Shown here: positions 31,621 through 42,335 of the stretch, piece by piece
Position numbering within the stretch: the stretch's first letter is position 1
Layout of the letters: every line of letters starts with the position of its first letter
From: Bubalus kerabau
Taxonomy: Eukaryota; Chordata; Mammalia; Artiodactyla; Bovidae
NCBI RefSeq assembly: GCF_029407905.1
Contig: NC_073624.1
Coordinates: forward strand, 1,128,501-1,192,500
DNA: 64,000 nt
Direction: 5' to 3'
Notes under the pieces: model-generated
The model's database searches: none
The model's input: only the letters and a program-made list of their open reading frames with translations
What the model was told of the DNA's origin: nothing
Program-made: the position numbers and the translations under genes

Positions 31621-34084
31621 CACGTGCTGCCCCGCTCACGGATTGTGAGCTTGCTTCTGGAAGGACGCGCAGGCGGTCAGCTGTCTCCAGCCTCCCTGCA
31701 GAGGAGCTGGTGTTAGTTCTCGTCTTAATGTGCCAGATCCGTTCCTCTGTGGCCGACTTCGGTGTCCCTGAGTTTTCTGCAGAGGCGGCGAGCAGGTGAT
31801 GCGTGCTGTGTGACCCACGCGTCCAGAGCCTGCCTTGTTCTGTGCTGATGCGACGTTCCTTGCGTGGGCTTGGGTCCTGGTCTTGTGCAGCTGGTGTCTG
31901 GAGACACTCTGGTGTGGCCCATGGGAAGCACGATCAAAGCGTGTGCTCTCAGGGCTTGTCACAGTTTTGTTCTTTCCACCCCAAAGTACGTCGCTTTCCC
32001 ATCCCTATTGTTTGGGGATTCTGCGGGGACAGCCTCAGGCCCGGCCCCTGTGACCTTTCTGGGTCCTGAGCGCTCCAGGTCGGCCATCTCCTTCCACAGC
32101 GTCGGTCCCCTACCATTTATTCCCCAGGGGCGTCTCTCCTGCTTTCTCCCGTGGAATTCGAATGGCTCGGACCCTGGGTTTCCCTCCTCCCCTCCCAATC
32201 CTCAGCCTTCCTCACCTGGTCTCCCAGTTTCCTGGCTTTGCGGCTCCTGTGCTGAGGTTTGCACCTCGCGGCATGGCTATGGCCTCCGCACCATTCAGCC
32301 CCTTTTTATTTCCTTTTGCTTTTATTTTGAAGCTCGTTCTTTCCTCTGGAAGCCTTTGTAGGTTTGGCCCCACCGTCCTTGTCTGGGCGGGAGGCATGTC
32401 TCTTCAGGTTCCCCTCCCCCAGGGGTGGCCCTTTGCCCGGGTCCTCTCACCCTTGGTGTCTGTCCGGCTCCCTTAGAAGGGCGACGTGGGGATCGCGCAG
32501 AGGTAGGGTGGAGGGCGGTGGAGCGCCGGCAGCTCGGGTGGGCAGGGCCCCCCGTTCACAACACTGCCCTCTCCCCGCGGCTGGGTGGGGGCCGGGACGT
32601 CGGGACACAGTTCCGGGTCTGATGCTCCCCGGCGCTGGGAGTCTTGGTTCTGCCCTCTGCCCTCCACTGCCTCAGTGGCCTCTCATAGCCGTCTCCAGAC
32701 CCCAACTCAGCCCACCACCCCGGACCCCCGTCCCCAGGGCTGAGCTCCCTCTGGGTCCTGAGGGCTCACAGTGCCAAGCTGACCCCACCCAGTTCATTAG
32801 AGGAGGGCAGAGGAGACACTGCCCGAGGAGCACACAGCGCCTCCACGGCCTCCTGGGGTGCCCTCCCCGGGGCCCTTGCTGAGCGCTGCGGACCAGGGGC
32901 CTGGCTGAGCCCTTCCGGCCTCATCACAGGGTCGTCAGGGCATGACTGTCAACCACCCTACGGGCTCCTGGCAGCCCCAAGCGGTGGAGAGGGACCCTGC
33001 ACCCGGCTGAGTGGGCGAGGGGCGGCTTTCACAACGTGGTCCTCGCCGTGCCCCGCACTCAGAGCTTTCCAGGGGGAACAGACAGGCACTTGCTGGCTCC
33101 CGTCAGGCCTCTTTGCTGGCCGTGGCCCTGAGTAAGACCACCGGGGCCGCCAAATGCCTCTCGGTCACCCTGCCAAGATGCATTTTATTACTGACCCAGA
33201 GCACAGCCCGGGTCCCTGAACAGAAGTCTTCAGCCATGCCGAGCTGATCCTTTATTGTTGCCATTAAACATTTATTAAATGTTCTGCGTCCAGCCAAACC
33301 AGGGAGATGGTAACACGGGGGTGAGTGAGTGCTTTTGGCAAGTCACTCCATGAATCACCTTCTCTCTGCAGCCTGGGGTCTAGGGCGCAGCCCCTGGAGC
33401 CCTGGGATGGGTTTTTGGGCTGTAGACAGTGTTTGGAGGAGCTTGAGTCTGGAGGGGCCCAGTGTGGCTGGGAGAGGGGGGCTTCGGGGACCCTGGGTGG
33501 AGGGAGAGAAGAGTGGGGACAGGAGTCAGGAGGCAGTATGGCGGATGGAGGGCGTGCACTCAGGAGGAAGAAAGAAAGCGAAAAAGTGCTTTCATGGGCC
33601 CCTGGCAGTGGGCTGTGGGGAGGCGCTGGGATGGAGCCAGAGGCAGTGGGGGATGGGGGATGGGGTGGGGAGGGAAAAGGGCCGGAGGAGGGGCAGGTGG
33701 CTGTGCCAGTCACCCTGCCCCCACAGCCTGCCCCGCTGCAGCACCCGGCTCTCCCTTCTCTGCAGTCCTGCCCCGACCTCCCGAGAGGTGGCAGACAGGC
33801 AGGCTTCCAGGCCATGGACTGTACGGATCAGCCCTGTTAGGAAATGGACCCCGTGTGACTCCTCACAGCCGAGGGCATCCAGGCCAGGCCTTCTGTCTGG
33901 GGCAGAGCCCAGCGTCCCCAGCCTCCCCCAGCAGCTGCTGGCATTCACGGGGTAGCCGCCTCGGCGTCAGGGCCCGGACACCTGGGCTGGAACGTACGAC
34001 CCGCGTGACCCCAGGGAACGTCACCTCTGCGGTCCTGTCTCCTTCCACAGAGAGGAAAGATGCTGGGAACCCACCACAGTATGC
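31621..34084. other. Unassigned GC-rich DNA
   Basis: About 2.4 kb with no recognised gene or repeat. CpG-rich patches occur at about 32470-32650. Open frames up to 237 codons (33462-34175 plus) extend into the adjacent minisatellite and have no domain. Confidence 0.4.
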
Positions 34085-34430
34085 TCTCCTGTGTCCCTGC
34101 AGACTGGGGGCCCCCGACATGGTGACCAGGCCACTTCCTGTCTCTCATGTGTCACTCCAGGGAGAGGGTCCTTGACTTGGTGACCAGGCCACTTCCTGTC
34201 TCTCCTGTGCCCCTGCAGACTGGGGGCCCCCAACCTGGTGACCAGGCCACTTCCTGTCTCTCCTGTGTCCCTTAGGCTGGGGACCCCGACATGGTGACCA
34301 GGCCACTTCCTGTCTCTCCTGTGTCCCTCAGGCTGAGGGCCCCCAACCTGGTGACCAGGCCACTTCCTGTCTCTCCTGTGTCCCTTAGGCTGGGGGCCCC
34401 CGACATGGTGACCAGGCCACTTCATGTCCA
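34085..34430 (+). repeat. ~57-bp minisatellite, six copies, each with an acceptor-like motif
   Basis: Copies of 'gtgaccaggccacttcctg' start at 34122, 34180, 34238, 34294, 34351 and 34408 (spacing 58, 58, 56, 57 and 57). Each unit contains a pyrimidine-rich run ending in AG (for example ctcctgtgcccctgcag), then ctgggggccccc-type sequence. The ~19-codon period explains an open minus-strand frame of 185 codons (34021-34578). Confidence 0.96.
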
Positions 34431-35269
34431 GAGAGTTCCAAGCTGGCCTGGGTGGCTGACTGGACGGTGCCCAGGGACGGCCTGGCTGAGGCAAGCACAG
34501 GGCCCATCCTGGCCATGCTGTGCCGTCGTCCATGTGTATCAGGCGGACCGCCCCGAACTCTGTGGGAGCCGGGGTCACAGTGCTGGCCCCACCACCTCCG
34601 AATACCTCAGCACTTTCTCCCTGGACAAAGCAATGGACGTGCCCGGGCTCAAACAGAGTCCAGGGACTTCAGGCCTTCCAGGGGAGCTGCTGCTGGACCA
34701 TCGTGGGGACTCAGCTCCCAGCTCTGCCCTCTCACCTGGGTGGCTGGTGCGTTGTCCATGCCATCAATACCACAGCTGAGTGGGCAGCTCCGGGCCTGGG
34801 GCTGACCCTCCAAGGCCACTCAGAGTCAGGTGGATTTAGCCTGATTTGTGCCCATGAATCACCAATGAATTATCCAACATCTGCTGACATTAGAGTGAGT
34901 TGATGGCTCACGTTTTCCTGTCTAAATTCCAGCAAGACTGAGTAGGCTCCATGTGGCCAGTTGCTTCATTTGGAATTTGTTCTGAATATTTTATTTCTAT
35001 ACAGAGGTCACAGCATCATTGAACACAATGATGCCTGGACAAACTCCTAGGGGGGATCACAGGCATCTCTCTGGTGACCGGTGGTTCCTGTCATTCTACA
35101 GAAAGACCTGGAGTCGGGCACGTCCCCCCGGGTCACCCATGGGAGCTGCCTGGGGCTGAGGGCACCTCCTTGCGGGGGAATCAGAGTGACCCCTCCCCCT
35201 AGACGCAACAGCAGTAAAGCCGTCGTTTTGCTGGGGAGGGGGTGAGAGGGTAGGTAGATTTAAAAAAAT
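34431..35269. other. Unassigned DNA
   Basis: No gene or repeat. Bases 34830-35040 form an AT-richer pocket. Confidence 0.4.
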
Positions 35270-35480
35270 AACACTTGTTACTTTAGAATAATTTTAGATT
35301 TAAAGAAACGTATAGAAAGGGCTCAGAAAGTCCTTGTCCTTCTCCGCAGGTCCCCCTTTGCCACGCCTCACACCCGCCATGCACCTTGGACGGGGAGACA
35401 TGGACGCAGGTGCTCCACCGTGAACCCAGCTCCAGGCCGTATCACTTGCTTTCCACTAACGCTCCACAGAGAGGCTTCTT
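35270..35480. mobile_element. Possible old L1-like fragment
   Basis: 'aattttagatttaaagaaac' followed by 'agaaagggctcagaaagtcc' recalls a segment common in old LINE 3' regions. The match is weak and the rest is not identifiable. Confidence 0.25.
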
Positions 35481-38221
35481 CCCAGTTCGATTGGGACACA
35501 ATTAACCAACGACCTTGTGTGAGTTCAAGGTGTGGGGTGTGGTGGGCGGGTACACGTGTGACCCGCAAGGTCACGAGGACGCAGCCTGAGCCGGGTCCTC
35601 ACTCCCGCCCCCCATGGCCTCCTCGCCCCCCTCCTCCAGAGGCCCGTCCTGTTCACGCTGCCCCTTCTCAGGCCCAGCCTTGCCGCCCCTTCCCCCACTG
35701 ATTCCCCTCGAGTTAGGCACCCAGGAGCCCCCAGCTCATTCTTAGCAGAGCGGTGCCACCTCCTCCAGGAAGCCCTCTCTGAACTCATCCATCAGGCCGG
35801 GCTAGATGCCCCTCGAGGGTGCCCCCAGGACGGCAGGGCGTCCCCAGAGCTGCTGTGACCAGGCAGCGGGACAGACAATGGACACATGGACGCTCAGCTA
35901 AACAACCAGCCTCCGCGTAGGCCTGCCCGGGACAGAGGGTGTCCGCTGCCCAGTGTCCACCCTGAGGCTGGACCTGGGAAGGCAGCCTGCCGCGGCAGAG
36001 GCGACAGTGGCCACCGGGGGGCACTGTTGGCCAGCTCTCCCGAGCTCACAAGGCTGCCGCTGAGGCTCTGGGGCTCCGATTGTCTGCGAGCTGCCGGAGA
36101 CGCCTGATCAGGGCTCCATGGGAGTCAAAGGCCAGGGAGCTGGAAGCTTCCAGAAACGCAGCTGGGGCCCCTCTGGGCTGCAAGCTGACTCATTGGGGCC
36201 GGTTGGCCAGGAGGCCGTGAGGGGGCTTCGCGCTCCTTCCGGCTGCACCTGGCGGCCCAGACCTGCCCCTGCGTCCCCCTGAGCCCCCCGAGCCATCTGC
36301 AGTCCTGAGACGCTGCCCCTGGGGCCCCTGCTTTCGAAGGGAGGGGCAGAGAGATGCCCGCCCCCTTGCCTTCCCCGGCGCAGAGTACAGGTCGCAGGGG
36401 TCCATCCCTGGAGCAGGGTGGCCGGCCGGGCCCCCACATGCCTCCTCGGAGGCAGAGCTGGGTCAGAGCCCCAGTCTCCCCACTCCCTAGCTTGTCTGGG
36501 CCATCTTCCCTGGGGGGCCGTGCCCTTTACCATGCCGCTCAGTCCCTCCCGTGGACCCCGGTCCTGGTTCACTCTGCAGCTTCTTCCCCTTTTCTCCAAG
36601 TGAAATCATGATGTCCTTTCTCTATGGGATGCTGACTTTGATTCTCCCAAACCTGGAACTCCGTCTGGCTGGCTCCTTCCTAATTGTCAGCAGGGAAGTC
36701 GGCTTCCCTCCTAGGGACGCTGTGCCTCTCGGGGCCCCTCAGCGCGGGATCGAGGAGCCTGCAGCATCGCCCTTCACATCCAGACGCCTCGTGCCTGATG
36801 CAGCCACCGCAGGGTCCGGGCGGGCAAAGCCCCTTCTGGCCACTCTGCAGCCCCAGCAGAGACGACGCCCAATCTGCAGAGAGTCAGTCCTAATGCCCCA
36901 CGCTCCTCGCTGACATGGACCTCTGGGCGGGAAGGAGTCGTCACCCCAGCACGTCCGTGTGCCAAGCTGGCTCTCTCGCCAGGACGCTGCGCCCACAAGT
37001 CTCCCATGAGCCGTTCTCTGGCCTCTTCTCTGCTGGGGCAAAGAGCTCTCAGCTCGCGGCTCCTAAAATAACCCTGTGTGGGCCTCTTGTGCTGGGCAGC
37101 TTCCTCCCAGCAGCCTTGCCTCGCTCTCCAAACGACAAACCAGGCGCGGTCCTCACTCACTGGTGACAAAGCAGGACCCAGAGAAGGCAGGTCGTCTGCC
37201 AGGGAGGAGGAGGAAGACCCGACATGATGCTGGGAAGGGCTCCCCACCTCGGGTGGACGGTGAGGGGCTCCCTGCCCCCAGCCGCTGCCTGGAGATGCCC
37301 CCGCGCAGTGCCAGCCCCTGACCCACCCCCTGACCTGCCCCTGCCCCCCTCTCCATCTGCAGGCTGGGCCCCAAGGGCCTCGTTCCCGCTGCACGCCTCC
37401 TGAGACCCCGTCCCAGCCTGCCCCGGCGAGGGCGCCTTGTCCACAGGCCACGGGTGTGGGAGATGCAGGGACCTCAGGAGTGACCAGGCTCGTCTCTGGG
37501 GGCCCTGCTGCATTTCAGGCCTGCTGTCCTTCGTGTGACCCCTCCTGCCTCCGGGCCCACGCCACGCCCCCCGCCAGGCCCCGCGGGACCACTTTCCAAG
37601 AGTGACGATGTTTGGACAACTAGGGGGACATAGAGCATTAGACAAACAGGTTTATTATTAACATTTAATACTAGTGAACTCGCTTTTTAAAAAAGTGACC
37701 CAGGATTTATTCTTATTGAGATCATTGTACTTTAAATGCTCTGGTTGTCGTGAGAACTAAATAAACAGTGACTGAAGAGTAATAAGCACTCAGCAAAAAT
37801 TGTTGGTAAAAATTCAGACTTTATGGCGGTGTGTTTTGTGTTCTTTGAATCACCTGAGATTTTCTTTGGGACAAATAACAGCACTTTTATTGTTCTAGTG
37901 TTTTCCCATGACATTCATTATTATGATTTACATTTTGCCTTCTACCTTTAATAGATAATCCTTAATAGTTTGAAATAAAATACCTATTTTGGGAAAAATA
38001 TAAAAAATATTTTAATCTCTTAAGCTTTCACTTGCATTTTTATGAAAATGTGTCTATTGTGTGTATAATTTCAATACACATTTTGTTATTTAAACCTTAA
38101 AGTGATTATTTTTAGTTTAGCATAAAGTAGATGAATTTTGATTAAAATCTAGTGATTTTGATGAAATGTAAAGAGAAATACATCTGTGAATTGTGCCTGT
38201 GGTTTTTTAGAAAAAAACCTA
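35481..38221. other. Unassigned: GC-rich, then an AT-rich island
   Basis: 35481-37600 is GC-rich without a recognised gene; open frames up to 225 codons are on both strands and overlap. At about 37600 composition switches abruptly to AT-rich (37600-38220) with no recognised repeat. That island contains AATAAA-type sequences near 37760 and 37973. Confidence 0.4.
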
Positions 38222-38394
38222 TATATTTATTTATCTATGCTGGGTCTTGGTTGAGGCATGAGGGGCCTTCGGTCTTTGCTGCAGCCTGAAGGAGCTTCCG
38301 TCTCGGTGTGAGGGCTCCGGTCCTCTGACCAGGAATGAAGCCCAGGCCCTTCGCTGGGAACGCGGAGTCTCGGCCCCTGGACACCAGGGAAGTC
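38222..38394 (-). mobile_element. CHR-type SINE, antisense
   Basis: The plus strand opens with a T/A-rich tail (tatatttatttatctatg), then 'ctgggtcttggttgaggc', and ends at the head 'ctggacaccagggaagtccc'. This layout is that of the CHR SINEs shared by ruminants and whales. It is shortened in the middle. A better-preserved copy is at 63600-63858. Confidence 0.7.
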
Positions 38395-38844
38395 CCTGTT
38401 CTATTTAGTTACTTGGCTCCACGTCACCTGCCAGGACAGGTGACGCTTCGTTATCTTTGATATTTTAGAGACTTTTCCTCCTTTAAAACCCAAGTTTGCC
38501 ACGTGTTTGAGCTGTGCTGCTTCTCAAAGCCGGGTCATGGGACGTCGATGTGTTTGCCGTGTGACCTGCAGCTTCAGGGATTTGTGAGAAGGGGGCACCA
38601 GCTCCCTCCTCCTCGCCGGCTCTCCCGGCCCCAACCCTGCTCGGGGTGGTTATCCCGGCCTGTTTCCCCCAGAACTTCCCCTTGTTTGTCACTGACTGCA
38701 GGCGCCCGCATCTTGCCTTCCCTCCCTGGGAGACCTGTGAGCCTGGAGCCTGGAATGACCCCTAAGGCGCCAGAGTCCAGTGGCCCGGACGTGAGGGAAA
38801 AACTGAGCGGGAGGAATGCAGAGACCACAGGGAGTGCAAGGGGG
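38395..38844. other. Unassigned DNA
   Basis: No gene or repeat recognised upstream of the ~15-bp minisatellite. Confidence 0.4.
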
Positions 38845-39270
38845 CCCGATGGGGCTGGTGGGCCCCAGTGGGCTGGCCGGATGGGGCTGATGCGATAGGA
38901 CAGGTCCAGTGAGGCTGACCCAATGGGGCTGGCCCAGTGGGCTGACCTGATGGGGCTGGCTGGATGGGGCTGGCCCAGTGGGGCTGACATGATGGGGCTG
39001 GTCCAGTGGGCTGACCCGATGGGGCTAGCCAGATGGGGCTGGCCCGATGGGGCTGGTCCAGTGGGCTGGCTGGATAGGGCTGGCCCAGTGAGGCTGATGC
39101 GATGAGGCTGATGTGATGAGGCTGGTCCAGTGGGCTGACCTGATGGGGCTGGCTGGCTGGGGCTGACCCGATGGGGCTGACCTGATGGGGTTGGCCCAGT
39201 GAGGCTGACCCGATGGGGCTGGTCCAGTGGGCTGGCCAGATGGGGCTGGCTGGCTGGGGCTGACCCGGTG
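38845..39270 (+). repeat. ~15-bp two-motif minisatellite
   Basis: About 425 bp of alternating variants of 'gatggggctggcc' and 'cagtgggctgacc', with a 14-15 bp period and irregular alternation. The minus strand stays open through it (138 and 144 codons), giving Ser-Pro-Ile-Arg / Ala-His-Trp repeats. A G-rich stretch follows at 39345-39385. Confidence 0.95.
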
Positions 39271-41904
39271 GTGTGGGCCCTCAGGCTGGTCCAGCCGCCC
39301 CGCCCTGTCCCTGGGGCAGGGGACGGGAACTCTCCTGAGTCTGCACTGGGGCGGGGGGGTGGGGTGGGTGGGGGGGCGGTGGGAAGGGCCTTGGCGGCTC
39401 TCTGGGTGGAGCTGAGCTCCTCTGGGTGCTCTGCCTGGTGGGGGTGGGTCTTGCTTCAAGTCAGGTGTCTCCAGAGGGCCTGTTCTTTCTTGTGAGCAGT
39501 TTCCAGTTTTTCTTCAGGGGCCGTTACTTGTTTACGTGAAAAGGAAGCAAAAGCAGGTAATTTAAAGGATCTGTTTCCCACTGGTTTCTTTGGAGATCCC
39601 AGAGCACGTGCCCTGAGGGGACCCCCCTTCTCACTCCCTCCCACCCTCCTCAGAGGCTCGCTGAACCCCTGCCTCTCTGGGGCCTCCCCGGGCCCCAGAC
39701 TTGGGGGCCGGGGCAGCTGAGGTTGTGCCGGCTTGGGGAAAGCTGCCCACCCCGTCTCGTGTCTTGGGTCTGTGACTCTCCTTCCTGAGAGGGGCCCCGA
39801 GGGCCCAGGCGGTGTTGGCTTGGTTATCTGGGTCTGCATCAGGTTCCAGCCTCCCAGGACACAGGGGGCTCAGCTAGGAGTCCCTGCCCACCCTCAGAAA
39901 GCCTCTCCCGAGGTTTGAGGGGGACAGCCCTCCATCAGGTGTTCCAGGAAGTCTCAGGGGGCAGTCATTGTGCTCGAGCAACTGGATACCATGTTCAGGG
40001 TGCTGGACACCTCCTCTGCCTGGGTTCCCAGCTGGGGCAGAGCTGGGGAGGGGGCTGCCCTATCCCCACGCAGGCCTGGATTGGCATCTTCTTCCTGCGG
40101 GTCTCGCTCAGTCTTTAACCCCTGACAGGAAACGGATGGGGAGCCCATCTGGGCAAAATTCATCCCGAGATCATCCCTCCTCCCTGACACACAGAGCCAT
40201 GTAATTTGGAAGTTCATTTAGTTTGACCAATTCTTGTCTGCTCGCCATTGCTGCGAAATTAACAGGAAAAAGTTACAAATTGCTAGAAGACAGGGACTGT
40301 GGGCCATGGGCGAGCCTCCTTATGCAGGTTTGATAAGCAGAAGGCATATTAAAAATGGAAGAGGCGGCTCTAGGTAGACCAGTCGGCCTGAAATTTTAAT
40401 GAGCTGCAGCTCTGGGGCAGAAGCAGTGTCTGGAGGGAGGGGAGAGCTGGGCCAGGCAGCTGAAGGCCAGAGCCCCAAAGGAGGGGGTGCAGCACCCGGC
40501 TTGCTCCAAGCCCTCCACCAGCCGCCTGGGGCCGCCTGGGCCCACCACTCCCGGGGTTCCCTCCTCCCCGGGGGGCTCTGCGGGTGGGGCATTGCCCAGG
40601 TCCTCTTACGCCCTGGCACACGAGAGGGAGGTGAAGTGTTCTCTTTGTAAGCAGTCGAATTCATAGACGTAACAGGAACACGAGGCAGCACTAAATTCCT
40701 TGCCAGTGCCCTTGCGGCCCTTGTGAGAGCGTGTCTGGGGGGTCAGGGTCCCCCCAGGATGGAGGCCAGCCTCTGGGTCCGACTCAGCCTGGCCGGTCCC
40801 TCGGGGAAGGCGCTGAGGGGCCAGTAGTGCCCGCTGCACGTCCCCTCTCGTGGGGGCCCCGGCACAGAGCTGTGGCTGCCTGAGCCCCGGAGGACAGTGG
40901 CTCTGCTCACGGCCGCTGCTCTGCCCTCGGGGGGCGGACACCCCCAGACGGTCCAGCCTGGAAGCGGCGGGGCCCCCCACGCTCCTCCCCCAGGTGTTGC
41001 CCAGCGCTGCTCCGCGTTGCTACCTGCGCGTGACGCTACCTGGGGCGAGGCAGACACGCAGAGTGAGGTGTGGGGAGGACCCGTCAGGGGCTGAAAGGCG
41101 GCCACCCGGCCGTGCTGAGTGAGCCGCCTGACTGTGCCCCTGCATCAGAGACTGGGCCTGCGGTCGCTGTGGAGGCCGTCCCTCCCTGGGTCCTGCAGCC
41201 CCGCAGCTGTGCGGGCCCTGAGGTCCTGTAGCCGTGGGTCCTTCTGCCCCTCAGTCCACCTGGCGGGGCTCCTGCATCCCCTCCCCGGGGTGGGGATCTC
41301 CGCCACCTGCCTGGAGGGAGTGAGCCCCGCCCAGCCCGTCTGACTCCTGAGCACCTACCTGCAGCACCTCCTCACTGGGGTGACTGCCTCTGTCTCTTCA
41401 TCAGCGTGAGTCCCTCAGGGGGAGGACACTGTCCACTCCTCGGGTGGGGAAGGGCGCCGTCCACCCCCTTGGGTGGGGAAGGATGCCACCCACCCCTTGA
41501 CCCCCCGGGCCCCTCTGGTCCCTAACGCTGTCCTGTCGGGGGCACCAGGGGCTGATGTCGGCACTCTGGGGAGATGGGGTCGGTGGGGAGGGGTAGCCCA
41601 GCCCACGCTGGGAGGGGCTTGCCTGCTGCAGGGTCAGCAGGGCGCAGGTGTGCAGTGGGTGGTGGGGAGGTGGTCTGTGGAAGTGGAGGCTGTGTGGATG
41701 GGGGACGCAGGGAGCATCCATTTCCTGGATGCTCAGAAGGTGTGGGAAGTCAGACTTGCTGGGATGGATGTTTGTGTGGGGACCAAGGGGACCCCAGGAT
41801 TCTGCAGTTAGTACCCAGGGACTGGTAGCTGTCTAATGACCTGGGGAGGTCTGGGCAGGGCAGTGGGGCTGGACTGTGGAAAGTAAGGGCTCTGTTGAAA
41901 CATG
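39271..41904. other. Unassigned GC-rich DNA
   Basis: No gene recognised. It holds a G-run patch (39345-39385), an AT-richer pocket (40195-40400), a CpG-rich patch (40900-41060) and a two-copy duplication (41431-41487, listed separately). Confidence 0.4.
41431..41487 (+). repeat. Two-copy 28/29-bp tandem duplication
   Basis: 41431-41458 and 41459-41487 both run from 'gtccac' through 'gggtggggaagg' to 'gcc', and the start of a third copy follows. Confidence 0.8.
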
Positions 41905-42335
41905 GTGTGTGATGGCTAGCTCACATGCCATCTTGCTGGGGCTCCGCGGTGCCCAGGTATTTGGTTGAACCTGATCCTGGGTGTGTCTGAGGGTGTGCTG
42001 GGAAGAGATTAGTATCTGAACCAGAGGACGGAGTGAAGCGGACGCATGGCCAGTGTGGGGGCCTCGTCCTGCCTGCGAAGCCTGAGCAGAACAACTGGGT
42101 GGCAGGAGGGTTTGCCCTGTCTGCCTGGATGGCCTGGACCAGGGCGGCTTCTTCTTCCCCATGGCTTGGAACCTAGGCCACCTGTGTGCTGAGAACCCGC
42201 TCACAGATGGCAGGGGCTGGGCTTCTCAATCCCACAGTCAGTGAGCCCGTTCCTTGTAGTAATTCACAGATCCGTGTTTATGTATGTATGTCCTGCTTCT
42301 CTGCAGAGCCCTGACTGGTCTAACATGTGTGAGGT
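41905..42335 (-). mobile_element. MLT2-type LTR (ERVL), antisense
   Basis: An old non-coding LTR. Plus-strand order: 'ggtatttggttgaacctg', 'gtgtctgagggtgtgctgg', 'agagattagtatctgaacc', 'tccttgtagtaattcacag', then 'ctctgcagagccctgact'. This is the reverse complement of an MLT2 LTR from its 3' side to its 5' edge. No retroviral coding region is adjacent. Confidence 0.65.

Noticed and set aside
36774..37451. 225-codon minus-strand frame
   Set aside because: Gly/Arg/Trp-rich without any recognisable motif; likely chance openness.
38574..39459. Minus-strand frames of 138 and 144 codons with Ser-Pro-Ile-Arg and Ala-His-Trp repeats
   Set aside because: They follow the ~15-bp minisatellite and begin and end arbitrarily around it.
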